A stretch of DNA of 64,000 nt from an uncultured Vibrio sp. (GTDB lineage: Bacteria > Pseudomonadota > Gammaproteobacteria > Enterobacterales > Vibrionaceae), in the NCBI GenBank assembly GCA_947504195.1, contig CANNGN010000002.1:558001-622000 (forward strand), read 5' to 3'. A program made the translations under genes and the position numbers. The notes beneath the pieces were generated by a model that saw only the letters and a program-made list of their open reading frames with translations, had not been told where the DNA came from and did not search any database. This document shows, in pieces, positions 28,664 through 37,796 of the stretch (positions are counted from its first letter, which is position 1; each line of letters opens with the position of its first letter).

Positions 28664-29061
28664 GCAGCGACCTTATCTAATAAACACTGAGGTGATGCAT
28701 AGAGCATTTCATTGGTGGTCATATTGACTGCGCATTGAATGGTATGGGCTTTTACACAGGTTTTTTGAGTCGTGTGATTAAACACAACAAAATTAATTTT
28801 TAACCTATTTTCCCATTCCGATAACGTGGCAGTAACTTCGAGCTTGTCGGCGTGGCGCGCGGGAGAAGTAAACTTCATCCTCGTGTCGACAACAGGATAC
28901 GATAAGCCGTTACTCTCCATATATTCGTAGGTGAACTGGAGTTTCTCCAATAATGCTCGACGAGCTTCTTCCAAATAATGGTAATAGTTACCGTGCCACA
29001 CCACCTGCATTGGGTCGCAATCTTGAAAGGCCACCGTCACATACGCATTTGCACTAATCAT
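28651..29061 (-). CDS. apeK: ApeK, 4HBT-type thioesterase
   Basis: The 136-residue hotdog protein has the 4-hydroxybenzoyl-CoA thioesterase signature FQDCDPMQVVWHGNYYHYLE. Its Asp is the family catalytic position. In APE pathways it would hydrolyse or edit acyl-ACP or acyl-CoA intermediates. Its start lies 8 bp inside the end of the ammonia-lyase gene. Confidence 0.87.
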   Translation of the reverse strand: MISANAYVTVAFQDCDPMQVVWHGNYYHYLEEARRALLEKLQFTYEYMESNGLSYPVVDTRMKFTSPARHADKLEVTATLSEWENRLKINFVVFNHTTQKTCVKAHTIQCAVNMTTNEMLYASPQCLLDKVAACLD

Positions 29062-30604
29062 TTAAATACCCAGTAAATTCTCGTTTAGCGATGACCGAGA
29101 GACACTCGCGAAGTTCCGCCTCCAAAGGACGATCGCCTTCGAGCAGTGACGATATTTCTCGTACTTCTTTCATTGTTGTCGTAACTGCGCTGCTGAGTTC
29201 TGTATCGCTGAGTTGCTGTGCCTTCACTCTTAATTCAACCCCTTGAACCGAAGCAAACAAACACGCTGAGACCACTTGCTCGGTTAATTCTAACACTCGA
29301 CGGCAATCTCGCGATGCGATGGTTCCCATACTCACTTTGTCTTGATTGTGGCTCTCGGTCGAACGAGAGAAAACCGACGCTGGCATCGTATTTTTCAGAG
29401 CTTCAGCCGTCCACGCAGATACACCGATCTGTACCGCTTTAAAACCATGGCTTATCGGTAAAATATCATCTGCAGCACCGGTTAAGTTATAAGGTAATCC
29501 ATTGTTAAATTTATAGTCGCACAGTTGTGCCAATTGTCTATCCAAGAGATCAGCGACATTGGCAACCGCCGTTTTTAAACTGTCCATTGCCATAGCAATA
29601 TGACCACCATAAAAATGGCCACCATGGAGTACGGTTTCATTCTCGCCGTCGATGATTGGATTGTCATTAGCCGAGTTTAATTCGGTTTCGATTAACTGCC
29701 GAGTCCACGTTAACGTGTCTTCTAGAACACCGATCACATGAGGAGCACAACGTAACGAATAACGGTCCTGAAGACGATCGGAATTACGAGGTGGCAGCTC
29801 TGATGCAAGATCTCCACGTAATCGACTGGCGCACTTAACTTGTCCTGGGTGAGGTTTTACAGCGTGAAGACGCTCATCATAATGAAAGGCATTTCCCTGC
29901 ATAGCAAGTGTAGTCATTGCAGTAATTCGCGTCGCCATTTCCGACACGTAACTCGCACGTTGCCAATTTAAACAAGCAATTGCGGTCATTACCGCCGTGC
30001 CATTCATAAGCGCAAGCCCTTCTTTAGGGCGAAGCGTTATTGCGTCCATTCCTGTCTTCTCGAGCGCGTCTTTTGCATCGATAACACTTCCGTTATACGT
30101 CACTTCACGCTCACCAATAAGTGCAGCCGCAACGTACGATAAAGGTGTTAAATCGCCAGAAGCTCCCACTGAACCTTCTTCAGGGATTTGAGGCAATATA
30201 TCGTGAGTCAGTAAATGAGTCAGTCCTGAGAGCAACTCTCGAGAGACACCAGACTTACCAATCGCTAGTGATGCTAGACGCGCAGCAACAATTGCTCTGG
30301 TCTCTTCGGCATTAAAGTAATCACCTAAGCCACAACCGTGAAAACGAGTTAATTGCAAAGGTAACGATTGAACTAAATGCTGTGGAATTTGGACGGTACA
30401 ACTATCACCGTACCCTGTCGTGACACCGTATATATCGCCATCTTCGGATAGCAAACGTTCTAAAAACGCGACAGAATTATCGATCATTCCCAAATAAGAT
30501 GATTCATTGTTAAGAGCAACATTTGCTTTGCCATGAGCGATGGCATTAATCGCTTCGATTGTTATGAACTGAGAACCGAAAACCACTGACTCTATATTAC
30601 TCAT
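29054..30604 (-). CDS. Aromatic amino acid ammonia-lyase (HAL/TAL family)
   Basis: The 516-residue enzyme has the MIO-forming Ala-Ser-Gly at residues 148-150 (EGSVGASGDLTPLS). Family motifs VTTGYGDS, LNSANDNPI and STESHNQDKVSMG are present. It removes ammonia from tyrosine, phenylalanine or histidine to give an aryl acrylate. In an APE cluster the likely product is 4-coumarate or a related aryl starter. The ring-selectivity pair aligns to Phe88-His89. This is neither the Ser-His of histidine lyases nor the His-Leu or Phe-Leu of classic tyrosine and phenylalanine lyases. It sits between apeJ and apeK, with 8-bp overlaps on both sides. Confidence 0.88.
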   Translation of the reverse strand: MSNIESVVFGSQFITIEAINAIAHGKANVALNNESSYLGMIDNSVAFLERLLSEDGDIYGVTTGYGDSCTVQIPQHLVQSLPLQLTRFHGCGLGDYFNAEETRAIVAARLASLAIGKSGVSRELLSGLTHLLTHDILPQIPEEGSVGASGDLTPLSYVAAALIGEREVTYNGSVIDAKDALEKTGMDAITLRPKEGLALMNGTAVMTAIACLNWQRASYVSEMATRITAMTTLAMQGNAFHYDERLHAVKPHPGQVKCASRLRGDLASELPPRNSDRLQDRYSLRCAPHVIGVLEDTLTWTRQLIETELNSANDNPIIDGENETVLHGGHFYGGHIAMAMDSLKTAVANVADLLDRQLAQLCDYKFNNGLPYNLTGAADDILPISHGFKAVQIGVSAWTAEALKNTMPASVFSRSTESHNQDKVSMGTIASRDCRRVLELTEQVVSACLFASVQGVELRVKAQQLSDTELSSAVTTTMKEVREISSLLEGDRPLEAELRECLSVIAKREFTGYLND

Positions 30605-32234
30605 TATCTAACTTCCAAAAATCATAAAAATTAAACCACTGTAAGGGATAACGTAGCGCATAGCGCTCTAAGATAGACGCATACATCGCGACATTCGTTT
30701 GCAATCCCTGCTCTCGTTTACCTCTTACTAGAGGCTGGAATGGTAGTGGCTCTAGGTGTACTTCAATTTTGCCGCTAAAACAGAACCCAAACATAGCGTA
30801 TGTTGGATGCTTTAAAATAGAGGCCAGTATAAAGGGCCCTAATGGGAATGGAGCTTGTTTACCCATAAAATCACTCCAAACCACTCGCTTATTTTTGGTA
30901 ACAGGCGTGCGGTCACCAACGATAACAACCCATTCTCCCGCATTAAGTTTTTGCTCAAGTAGAATGGCAGTATCAGGCCCTAAGTCGGTCACTTGAATCA
31001 AGTTTAAGCTGCTGTCTTTGTTTACTGATTCCATCACCGAATTGAATTTCTCAGCGTGTTGGGTAAATACAATCGCGTTCATTTTTAGGCCGGTATAACG
31101 TTCGCTGAGTGCGCGACAAGCTTCTAAGTTGCCTAAATGACTTCCCAAGATAAGGCAACCGGTATCACTTTTAATCGCTTCTTCAAAACAGCTTTCGTTG
31201 TGCACCACAACATCATCGACACTGTATTGCCCCATCCACGCTGCGAGCTTATCTAGCATCGCTTCACCGAAGTTAAAAAGATGTCGGTAGCTACTGGCGA
31301 TGGGTGCGTTATTGCGTTTCGCCACTTCTAATTGAAACTGTTTTGACGCGTTACGTGATTTATGATCGGTTAAGTAGTAATACAAGATCACCGGATAGAG
31401 TAGACTTTTAAACAATGAACGACCAAAGACCTTGTAACTCCAGAGTAAGGCTTTCATCCCTAATATGGAGCCATTTTCCTTTTTACGAGACCAATGAACA
31501 TTGCGCTTCCAATTACGTTTAAGCAATTGTGGTGAGCGAATGAACATTTCAGTTATGAGCCGCGTATGAAGCCAACTGATTCGCAAATTATCTTTAAGCC
31601 CTGAGAAATGACTGATCCCATTTTCTGGGTAGTGTACGTTTACAGGGAGGTATTCAATATCAACACCTTGCCAATAAAGTCGGACGAGAATTTCCGTATC
31701 AAAATCCATCCGAGTACCGAGCTGTTTACGAGAAAATAGTGCACAACACATTTCGATAGGATAAGCACGAAAACCAATCATCGAATCTTTAATCTCAAAC
31801 GAAAGTGTCGATATCCAAACTGAAACATGAGTTGCGTAGCGGCCATATAATCGAGCTTTAGGAACGGAATCACCATATATTGGAGCACCAGAGACCAATT
31901 TATCTGGTGAGCGCTGTGAGATTTTCAATAATTCAGGAATGGCTTTTAAATCATGCTGTCCATCGGCATCCACTTGTATCGCATGACTAAAACCAAGAGT
32001 TTGCAAGTGCTTAATGCCAGCCATAACGGCCCCACCTTTGCCAGAGTTCTCCGGTAAATGCAGTGGGGAAACAGACTCAAATTTCGAAGCTAAATCATCG
32101 ATGATGTTTGATGTATTTGCGTCACTTCCATCATTAACAATCAAAATTGGCAACGCGGTCTCTTGCAGCGAATTAATTACTTCTATTAATGCTTGGCCGT
32201 GATTGTAGCAAGGGATGAGAATCGCATACTTCAT
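30597..32234 (-). CDS. apeJ: ApeJ, fused glycosyltransferase (GT2) and lipid A-type acyltransferase
   Basis: The 545-residue two-domain protein starts with a GT2 domain (residues 1-240) with YNHGQALIEVINSL, IVNDGSDAN and the metal-binding DADGQHD. The C-terminal LpxL/HtrB-like domain has the HX4E motif HLGNLE and GEWVVIVGDRTPV. It probably builds the lipid anchor of the polyene by glycosyl and acyl transfer at the cytoplasmic face of the inner membrane. It overlaps both neighbours by 4-8 bp. Confidence 0.88.
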   Translation of the reverse strand: MKYAILIPCYNHGQALIEVINSLQETALPILIVNDGSDANTSNIIDDLASKFESVSPLHLPENSGKGGAVMAGIKHLQTLGFSHAIQVDADGQHDLKAIPELLKISQRSPDKLVSGAPIYGDSVPKARLYGRYATHVSVWISTLSFEIKDSMIGFRAYPIEMCCALFSRKQLGTRMDFDTEILVRLYWQGVDIEYLPVNVHYPENGISHFSGLKDNLRISWLHTRLITEMFIRSPQLLKRNWKRNVHWSRKKENGSILGMKALLWSYKVFGRSLFKSLLYPVILYYYLTDHKSRNASKQFQLEVAKRNNAPIASSYRHLFNFGEAMLDKLAAWMGQYSVDDVVVHNESCFEEAIKSDTGCLILGSHLGNLEACRALSERYTGLKMNAIVFTQHAEKFNSVMESVNKDSSLNLIQVTDLGPDTAILLEQKLNAGEWVVIVGDRTPVTKNKRVVWSDFMGKQAPFPLGPFILASILKHPTYAMFGFCFSGKIEVHLEPLPFQPLVRGKREQGLQTNVAMYASILERYALRYPLQWFNFYDFWKLDNE

Positions 32235-32575
32235 CTTAGCTTTACCTTGCCCTTGGAATAAATGCTATCGCGATCAAAATAACTGAACTGTAATTTATTC
32301 TTCTCTCGTTCCCATTTAAGCTCTAGCTGTAATGCGGTTGAAGGTGAGATTGGTTTTTGATATTTCACGACCTCCATACCAGAGAACTCAAAGGGAGCTT
32401 CAAAATAGTGTGCGGCAAAATACAATGCCCAATCAAGTTGAGCGACCCCCGGTAAAATTGGGAAACCATCAAAATGACCTGAAAAATATTCAAGTTCAGG
32501 TTGAATCGAGATCGATAACACCACTCTATCGTGAGTTATTTCGACATTTTGTACAAACGGTAACTGCCTAACCAT
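32231..32575 (-). CDS. apeI: ApeI, hotdog 3-hydroxyacyl-ACP dehydratase
   Basis: The 114-residue FabA/FabZ-like protein has the signature FSGHFDGFPILPGVAQLDWAL, which includes the catalytic His. It pairs functionally with ApeP to form double bonds during polyene extension. It is short, as is usual for ApeI. Confidence 0.87.
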   Translation of the reverse strand: MVRQLPFVQNVEITHDRVVLSISIQPELEYFSGHFDGFPILPGVAQLDWALYFAAHYFEAPFEFSGMEVVKYQKPISPSTALQLELKWEREKNKLQFSYFDRDSIYSKGKVKLR

Positions 32576-33911
32576 GTGACTGAAATAGTTCCAAAAGTTG
32601 TTGATTATCTATTTTACCCTGAGTATTACGAGGGATGCTATCAATTATCCGAATACGTCGAGGCAATGCTACCGATTCTGTATCTTGTGATAGATGACGC
32701 CTAATTTTTTTCCACCAGTCGCTATTTGACATATCATCAATTTTCTTGCCAACGTTTGACAAGGTTATAACAAGATTGACGGTTTGGCGGTGTCTATTTT
32801 GCATTGTAATCACCACCGCTGATTCGATTTCGGGTAGCATTTCAACAGAACGTTCAATCGCGGTAAGAGAGACGCGTTTTTCCGCAAGTTTGACCACCCT
32901 ATCCTGGCGACCAAGTAAGCGAAAGTGAGTTTCATCTATCGAAGAAACTGAATCATCTGTAACGTACTCGCCTGGCTCATCAATAAATGGGGATACGATT
33001 TTGAGCCGTTCAGAGTCCTGTCGATAGCTGATTCCTGGCAGAAGCTCCCAATCTTGCTCAAGTGAGGCTTGACGGCGCCAAGCAACCCCTCCTGTTTCAG
33101 AGCTGCCAAATATTTCAATGGGTAAAAAGCCCGATAGAGCTAGAGTCTCTTGGCTCGTTTTATATTGCAGCGGGCCGCCTGAGCTAAACACAATTCCTGC
33201 GGAAAACTCTGCCCCTTCCGAAACCAAGTGCTCTAGCATTACTGGGCTCGCAATTAATGCAGTAGTTGGTGAGGTTAATCTAGAAAGAACATCTGCATTG
33301 GTGATAAGTTGACGTTGAAAGATTCTTCCCGATAGCAATGGCCACACAATTCGAAATAGAAAGCCATAGATGTGAAAATGTGAAACGCTGCCGACTACAT
33401 GAGTGACGTCAGTTATCGTTCCAAACAGGTCATCTAAGACTCCAGCTTCTCGTTCAAGTACTGCAAGTGACTTGGTTATTTTCTTTGGGAATCCGGTAGA
33501 CCCCGATGTATAGAGATCGACCTTACATGCTGCCGCATCAACTTGTATTGGGCGCCTTGACTCAGTGATATTACTAAGCATTCTGGAGTCTACTAAGATA
33601 TCAGGGGAAACAGAGGCGTCATCAGAAATAAGAACCGCGTCTCTTTGATACTGCTTCAGAGTGAGCGTCGCTTGGTTATGAGGAAAAATAGCGGTTTTGC
33701 CTAATTGCTGTGCTGCGAGCATAGCAACGAGGTGTGACCATGGTTCGCGACAAGCAATAACAAAATATTGATCAGTAAAGTCCCGGCATAATTGGACAAC
33801 ACAGTTAACTTCATTTTTCAAATCAGCAATGCACTTATTACCGTTTGAATCGTACGCTAAGATTGTCGTGTCTCGATCAGAAAAAAGCAGTTGGTGTAAA
33901 TTAGACAGCAT
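32568..33911 (-). CDS. apeH: ApeH, AMP-dependent aryl-acid ligase
   Basis: The 447-residue adenylation enzyme has the P-loop LYTSGSTGFPKKITKS, a GSSETGG motif and the hinge RLLGRQDRVVKLAEKRVSL. The C-terminal catalytic Lys lies in IPRNTQGKIDNQQL. It should activate the aryl starter acid and load it on ApeE or ApeF to begin polyene synthesis. It lies next to the ApeI dehydratase and the ApeG membrane protein, in the standard APE gene order. Confidence 0.88.
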   Translation of the reverse strand: MLSNLHQLLFSDRDTTILAYDSNGNKCIADLKNEVNCVVQLCRDFTDQYFVIACREPWSHLVAMLAAQQLGKTAIFPHNQATLTLKQYQRDAVLISDDASVSPDILVDSRMLSNITESRRPIQVDAAACKVDLYTSGSTGFPKKITKSLAVLEREAGVLDDLFGTITDVTHVVGSVSHFHIYGFLFRIVWPLLSGRIFQRQLITNADVLSRLTSPTTALIASPVMLEHLVSEGAEFSAGIVFSSGGPLQYKTSQETLALSGFLPIEIFGSSETGGVAWRRQASLEQDWELLPGISYRQDSERLKIVSPFIDEPGEYVTDDSVSSIDETHFRLLGRQDRVVKLAEKRVSLTAIERSVEMLPEIESAVVITMQNRHRQTVNLVITLSNVGKKIDDMSNSDWWKKIRRHLSQDTESVALPRRIRIIDSIPRNTQGKIDNQQLLELFQSHG

Positions 33912-33913
33912 AA

Positions 33914-34462
33914 TTACTTCTCTAAAACCCGTTTTCTATATATCCATTCGCCCGAAATAAAACTACCAATAAGAACATAACTAATCCCGCCATTGTACAG
34001 AGCCCATATTTCAAAACTTAATTGAGTCGTGATAAGAGCAATGCACCCATTTACTGCGAAAAAAACCACCCATAGTTTAGTCAGGTTTCGTGTATATATA
34101 AGACCCGCCTCATCCAAAGTCGTCGTTATTTGTGCCACTTTTGTAATTATGGGCTGTCCATAAAACAGTGAAAGAAAAAACGTAATCAACAGGGAGATAT
34201 TTATTCCGACAGGATAATAAAGCGTCCCTCTAACATCTTCACTAATCAACGTAAACGCTAAAACCAATATCCCGATGATTGGAGGCAAAATTTCATTTGC
34301 ACGTGTCGATTTCTTGTAAACCTGAATGGTAAGTTTTACACACAATAAAGATATCATCATCCAAGCAACGCCAATCACGTTGCCTGAAGTGACTCCCCAA
34401 TAAATGAGTACCGGATAGCAAACTGTAACGATGACTATCAGTATTGTGAGAAGTCGGACCAA
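33914..34462 (-). CDS. apeG: ApeG, polytopic membrane protein (COG4648-like)
   Basis: The 182-residue protein has about five to six hydrophobic helices (for example LTILIVIVTVCYPVLIYWG and LLITFFLSLFYGQPIITKVAQ). The cytoplasmic segment FYGQPIITKVAQI and the TRNLTKLWVVFFAVNG helix are recurrent in APE and related clusters. Its biochemical role is not known. It begins 4 bp after the ApeF carrier gene. Confidence 0.8.
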   Translation of the reverse strand: MVRLLTILIVIVTVCYPVLIYWGVTSGNVIGVAWMMISLLCVKLTIQVYKKSTRANEILPPIIGILVLAFTLISEDVRGTLYYPVGINISLLITFFLSLFYGQPIITKVAQITTTLDEAGLIYTRNLTKLWVVFFAVNGCIALITTQLSFEIWALYNGGISYVLIGSFISGEWIYRKRVLEK

Positions 34463-34466
34463 AAAA

Positions 34467-34721
34467 TTATGCTTCCGATTTATCGATGAGTTTCATTACG
34501 ACATTAACGATATCATCCACTGTTCGAACAGATTTAAACTCTTCTGGCTTAATCTTAATATCAGTCTGTCTTTGCAAGTGAACGATTAAATCAACAGCAT
34601 CAATACTATCAAGATCCAAATCATCAACGATATGAGCATCTCGCGTAATGCTGTTAGGTTCTAATTCAAATAACTCAACCATTGCGTCTTTAATCAATTC
34701 GAATACTTTTAACTCTTCCAT
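34467..34721 (-). CDS. apeF: Acyl carrier protein ApeF
   Basis: The 84-residue acidic carrier has the phosphopantetheine attachment motif DDLDLDSIDAVDL; the Ser is the modified residue. It carries the polyene or extender units. It is second in the ACP pair, 6 bp after apeE. The converging Sfp-type transferase at 38337-39044 is the obvious activator. Confidence 0.9.
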   Translation of the reverse strand: MEELKVFELIKDAMVELFELEPNSITRDAHIVDDLDLDSIDAVDLIVHLQRQTDIKIKPEEFKSVRTVDDIVNVVMKLIDKSEA

Positions 34722-34727
34722 GCTCGA

Positions 34728-35015
34728 TTACTCCACTATTGATGATTGTTGTTCGATCAATTCACATAGTGAGGCTACCGAACGGAAGTATTCTCGAGCT
34801 TTGGTATCATCAGCGTTGATGACCACGCCAAATTCCTGCTTTATTGCAAGTCCAAGTTCCAATGCATCAATTGAATCTAAATTTAATCCGTCGTCATCGC
34901 CAAATAAAGGTTCGTTTGAATCAATATCATCGAGGGACAAATCTTCAAGGTTTAGTGTTGTTATAATAAGTTGTTTAATTTTGTTTTCTAGAGATTCCAA
35001 CTGTGAATTCCTCAA
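34728..35015 (-). CDS. apeE: Acyl carrier protein ApeE
   Basis: The 95-residue acidic carrier has the attachment motif DGLNLDSIDALEL. In the characterised APE pathway the two carriers have separate roles in starter and extension steps. The start overlaps the end of apeD by 41 bp. Confidence 0.9.
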   Translation of the reverse strand: MRNSQLESLENKIKQLIITTLNLEDLSLDDIDSNEPLFGDDDGLNLDSIDALELGLAIKQEFGVVINADDTKAREYFRSVASLCELIEQQSSIVE

Positions 35016-35784
35016 TATTTAATGACTCGTGAATACTGCTCGGTTCTAGTGCCGCTTCAAAGTAACGAGTAAGACGCCTCGCTGCGATTGGGGTTGACCT
35101 AGAACTCTCAATTAGTGTCGTTACCGACTCCACGTCCATAACTTGAACTTTTACTTCTGGTTGTTCGGAAGGCACATTGTACCAAGATATTCCTTTATAA
35201 AGAATTGCTGGATGAGTATGAATTAGAATACGTTGAATATCTGCTTCACATCTAACCGCTAATTGCGCCGCACCACGCTGACACCGAATCTGCTCGCCGG
35301 GAACGGTCCTAGTGCCTTCAGGAAAAACAAGCAACTTCCGTCCAGAGGATAATTTCTCATGACAAATATCTAAAATATCAGGGGATTCATTGGGAATATA
35401 ACCCGCCATTTGAATTACATGGCGCATAAACGGGTTTTCCCACAATGATGACTTAACAATGCAATCACATTGACGCAGTTGCGAAATGATAATCACAACA
35501 TCAATTAATGTTGGGTGATTTGCAACAACGAGCGCACCTTGCTCTGGGTTTAGGCGATGTTTGTCGAATATTTCGACCGACACGATTCGAAGCGAAGACA
35601 ACATCAAAACAAACAGTTCAAAGCAACATGAAATCATAAACTGACATATATCTTGTCTTTTTAATTTATCGCGATAACAGATAAATATTAGCGGAAAGAC
35701 CAAGTACGACAACATCAGCCCACCAATGCCGAACATTAAAAATGAAAATCCAAACCCTATTTGTCTAAGACGCTTTGCGATCAC
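34975..35784 (-). CDS. apeD: ApeD, lysophospholipid-type acyltransferase
   Basis: The 269-residue PlsC-like enzyme has an N-terminal membrane helix and the HX4D motif (VVANHPTLIDVVII). The second motif is FPEGTRTVPGEQI. It transfers an acyl group, probably the aryl polyene itself, to a glycerol- or sugar-linked acceptor at the inner membrane. It overlaps apeC by 20 bp and apeE by 41 bp. Confidence 0.87.
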   Translation of the reverse strand: MIAKRLRQIGFGFSFLMFGIGGLMLSYLVFPLIFICYRDKLKRQDICQFMISCCFELFVLMLSSLRIVSVEIFDKHRLNPEQGALVVANHPTLIDVVIIISQLRQCDCIVKSSLWENPFMRHVIQMAGYIPNESPDILDICHEKLSSGRKLLVFPEGTRTVPGEQIRCQRGAAQLAVRCEADIQRILIHTHPAILYKGISWYNVPSEQPEVKVQVMDVESVTTLIESSRSTPIAARRLTRYFEAALEPSSIHESLNIEEFTVGISRKQN

Positions 35785-36469
35785 TGTCAGTTCGTGTCCA
35801 TATTAAATTTAGTGACGTTGATGTTAATTGAAACTCATTCGATGTGGATAATCGGTTAATCATATTAAAGATGTTAGCTCTATTATCACATTCAGTGGAA
35901 GATACTCTCGTATTTTCAGTGTCCACATCAACAATATACTGATTTCCTACTCTTAATTTAATTGCTAATGATAGCTCACAATCATCACTAATATAGGGAG
36001 CTATCTCGTCAGGGACACATTCATCAGCATAAATGACACATACTTCATCTGTAGGATTAATTTTGAGATGTGTTATCGCTTCGACTAATGCCATTACAAA
36101 TGTATTTTGTTCTGCTGAAATTGTTGTAAATGGGATATTTTTCTTATTGGAGATTGTTAACAAACCGGGAGCGGTACTGTGAACCGACTGAGCAAATTGA
36201 GTTGGAGATAATTCCTGCCCTGAAGCGATTGAATGTAAAAGCTTATAAGTGCGGCTCAATTCGCCGTGTCGCGTTGCAAACACCATGAAATTAGTATTAC
36301 TAGACACAATAAAATCTGAAAACGAAAGGACTTTCTTTGTTAGTGTACTGCTGCGGCGAAGAATCGACTTAGGTACGTTTGGAGACGAATTACACAAAGA
36401 AATATTCTCACTAAGCGAATCAAACGAATCGAGATTTCCACTAACGCATATTTTAATATCTATTTTCAT
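35765..36469 (-). CDS. apeC: ApeC, chain-length-factor-like ketosynthase partner
   Basis: The 234-residue protein belongs to the truncated ketosynthase group (Ketoacyl-synt_2-like). It has GELSRTYKLLHSIASGQELSP and PTQFAQSVHSTAPGLL, which resemble the N-terminal KAS fold. No active-site Cys in a TACS context or HGT motif is present, so it is non-catalytic. In Xenorhabdus APE synthesis the homologue forms a heterodimer with ApeO. It is the first gene of the main minus-strand APE operon. Confidence 0.82.
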   Translation of the reverse strand: MKIDIKICVSGNLDSFDSLSENISLCNSSPNVPKSILRRSSTLTKKVLSFSDFIVSSNTNFMVFATRHGELSRTYKLLHSIASGQELSPTQFAQSVHSTAPGLLTISNKKNIPFTTISAEQNTFVMALVEAITHLKINPTDEVCVIYADECVPDEIAPYISDDCELSLAIKLRVGNQYIVDVDTENTRVSSTECDNRANIFNMINRLSTSNEFQLTSTSLNLIWTRTDSDRKAS

Positions 36470-36708
36470 TATTTACGTAGTACATGCTGTTTTACAAACA
36501 ATTGAGTGAATCCTATAACACTATATTTAATATGGCAAAGTAAAAGTATAGCTCATTCTATAGAGTCTAATTTTCACGATACCATAGCGATATCCGGATA
36601 ATTCTCATTGCTTTTTATATGAATAATTAAAACCTATATTTTGAGGCTTGCACTTCATTATAAATTTAAATAGGCTAGCAACACTTTGATTAACTGAATA
36701 ATAATTCG
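36470..36708. promoter_or_regulatory. Divergent promoter region of the APE cluster
   Basis: This 239-bp AT-rich gap separates apeC (minus) from the methyltransferase (plus), so it must drive both arms of the cluster. No confident operator was seen. Confidence 0.5.
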
Positions 36709-37776
36709 ATGAAATTTTATAGCACCGACACCCTATCTGCCGTTGAAGCAAAAGAAGAAGCTCAAAGGCTCGCTTTTGCTCCAATCGCATTCCAAGCTTC
36801 CAAATCACTGCGAGACTTAGGTATCTTGAATATTTTATCTAAGTTCAAATCACAAGGTGCAACGGTTGATGAGTTATCTGAACAACTGACAATCAGTCGC
36901 TATGGGGTTGCTGTGTTATTGGACATGGGGCTATCGGTCAAGTTAGTCACCAAAAATCAGGATCGTTATATCATTACTAAGCTTGGGCATTTTGTGAATC
37001 ATGATGAGATGACCAAAGTAAACATGAACTTTGTGTCTGACGTGTGTTATCAAGGAATGGCGCAGCTTACTGAGTCCATATTAGAAAACCGCCCTGCTGG
37101 CCTCGAAGCGTTAGGTGAATGGTCGACCATCTATGAAGGCTTATCGAGCTTAAGCGATCAGGAAAAACGCAGTTGGTTTGATTTTGACCACTATTATTCT
37201 GACCGAAGCTTTCCTACGATTTTGAATACCGTTTTTAGTGGTAATGGACAAACCATTTGTGACATCGGCGCAAATACTGGGAAATGGACGCTTAAATGCT
37301 GCGAATTCAATCCTAACGTTACTGTTACCATGGTTGATTTACCACAGCAAATTGCCGTCGCACAGAAAAATGTAGAGCAACATGGCTTTTCTGAGCGTGT
37401 CACCGCTCATCCTTGCAATTTACTCAACATCGATACCACGCTACCCCAAAATAAAGATATTTATTGGATGAGCCAGTTTCTTGATTGCTTCAGCCAACCC
37501 GAAATTGTCAGTATTTTAAGTCGGGTTGTTGAAGCAATGAATCAAGAATCTGACGTCTATATTATGGAGCTGTTTCCAGACCGACAAGAATTTGAATCCG
37601 CTAGCTACTCCCTAAATGGCACAAGTCTATATTTTACCGCTCTAGCCAATGGTAATAGTCGCTTTTACATGAGTGACGACTTTTTACCACTCATCGAAAA
37701 AGCAGGACTACAAATAATTTCAGTCACCGATAACATTGGCCTAGGCCATTCGTTAATTCATTGTCGTAAACAATAA
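36709..37776 (+). CDS. SAM-dependent methyltransferase of the APE cluster
   Basis: The 355-residue protein has an N-terminal winged-helix/dimerisation domain (FQASKSLRDLGILNILS, GVAVLLDMGLSV) and a Rossmann SAM-binding domain. Motif I is ICDIGANTGKWTLKC, followed by VTMVDLPQQIAVAQ and MSQFLDCFS. It resembles plant-type O-methyltransferase family 2 enzymes. In APE clusters a methyltransferase modifies the aryl head group, so that is the likely substrate. It is transcribed away from apeC, and the PagL-like gene follows after 20 bp. Confidence 0.83.
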   Translation: MKFYSTDTLSAVEAKEEAQRLAFAPIAFQASKSLRDLGILNILSKFKSQGATVDELSEQLTISRYGVAVLLDMGLSVKLVTKNQDRYIITKLGHFVNHDEMTKVNMNFVSDVCYQGMAQLTESILENRPAGLEALGEWSTIYEGLSSLSDQEKRSWFDFDHYYSDRSFPTILNTVFSGNGQTICDIGANTGKWTLKCCEFNPNVTVTMVDLPQQIAVAQKNVEQHGFSERVTAHPCNLLNIDTTLPQNKDIYWMSQFLDCFSQPEIVSILSRVVEAMNQESDVYIMELFPDRQEFESASYSLNGTSLYFTALANGNSRFYMSDDFLPLIEKAGLQIISVTDNIGLGHSLIHCRKQ

Positions 37777-37796
37777 CTAACGCGTGAGATCAACCG

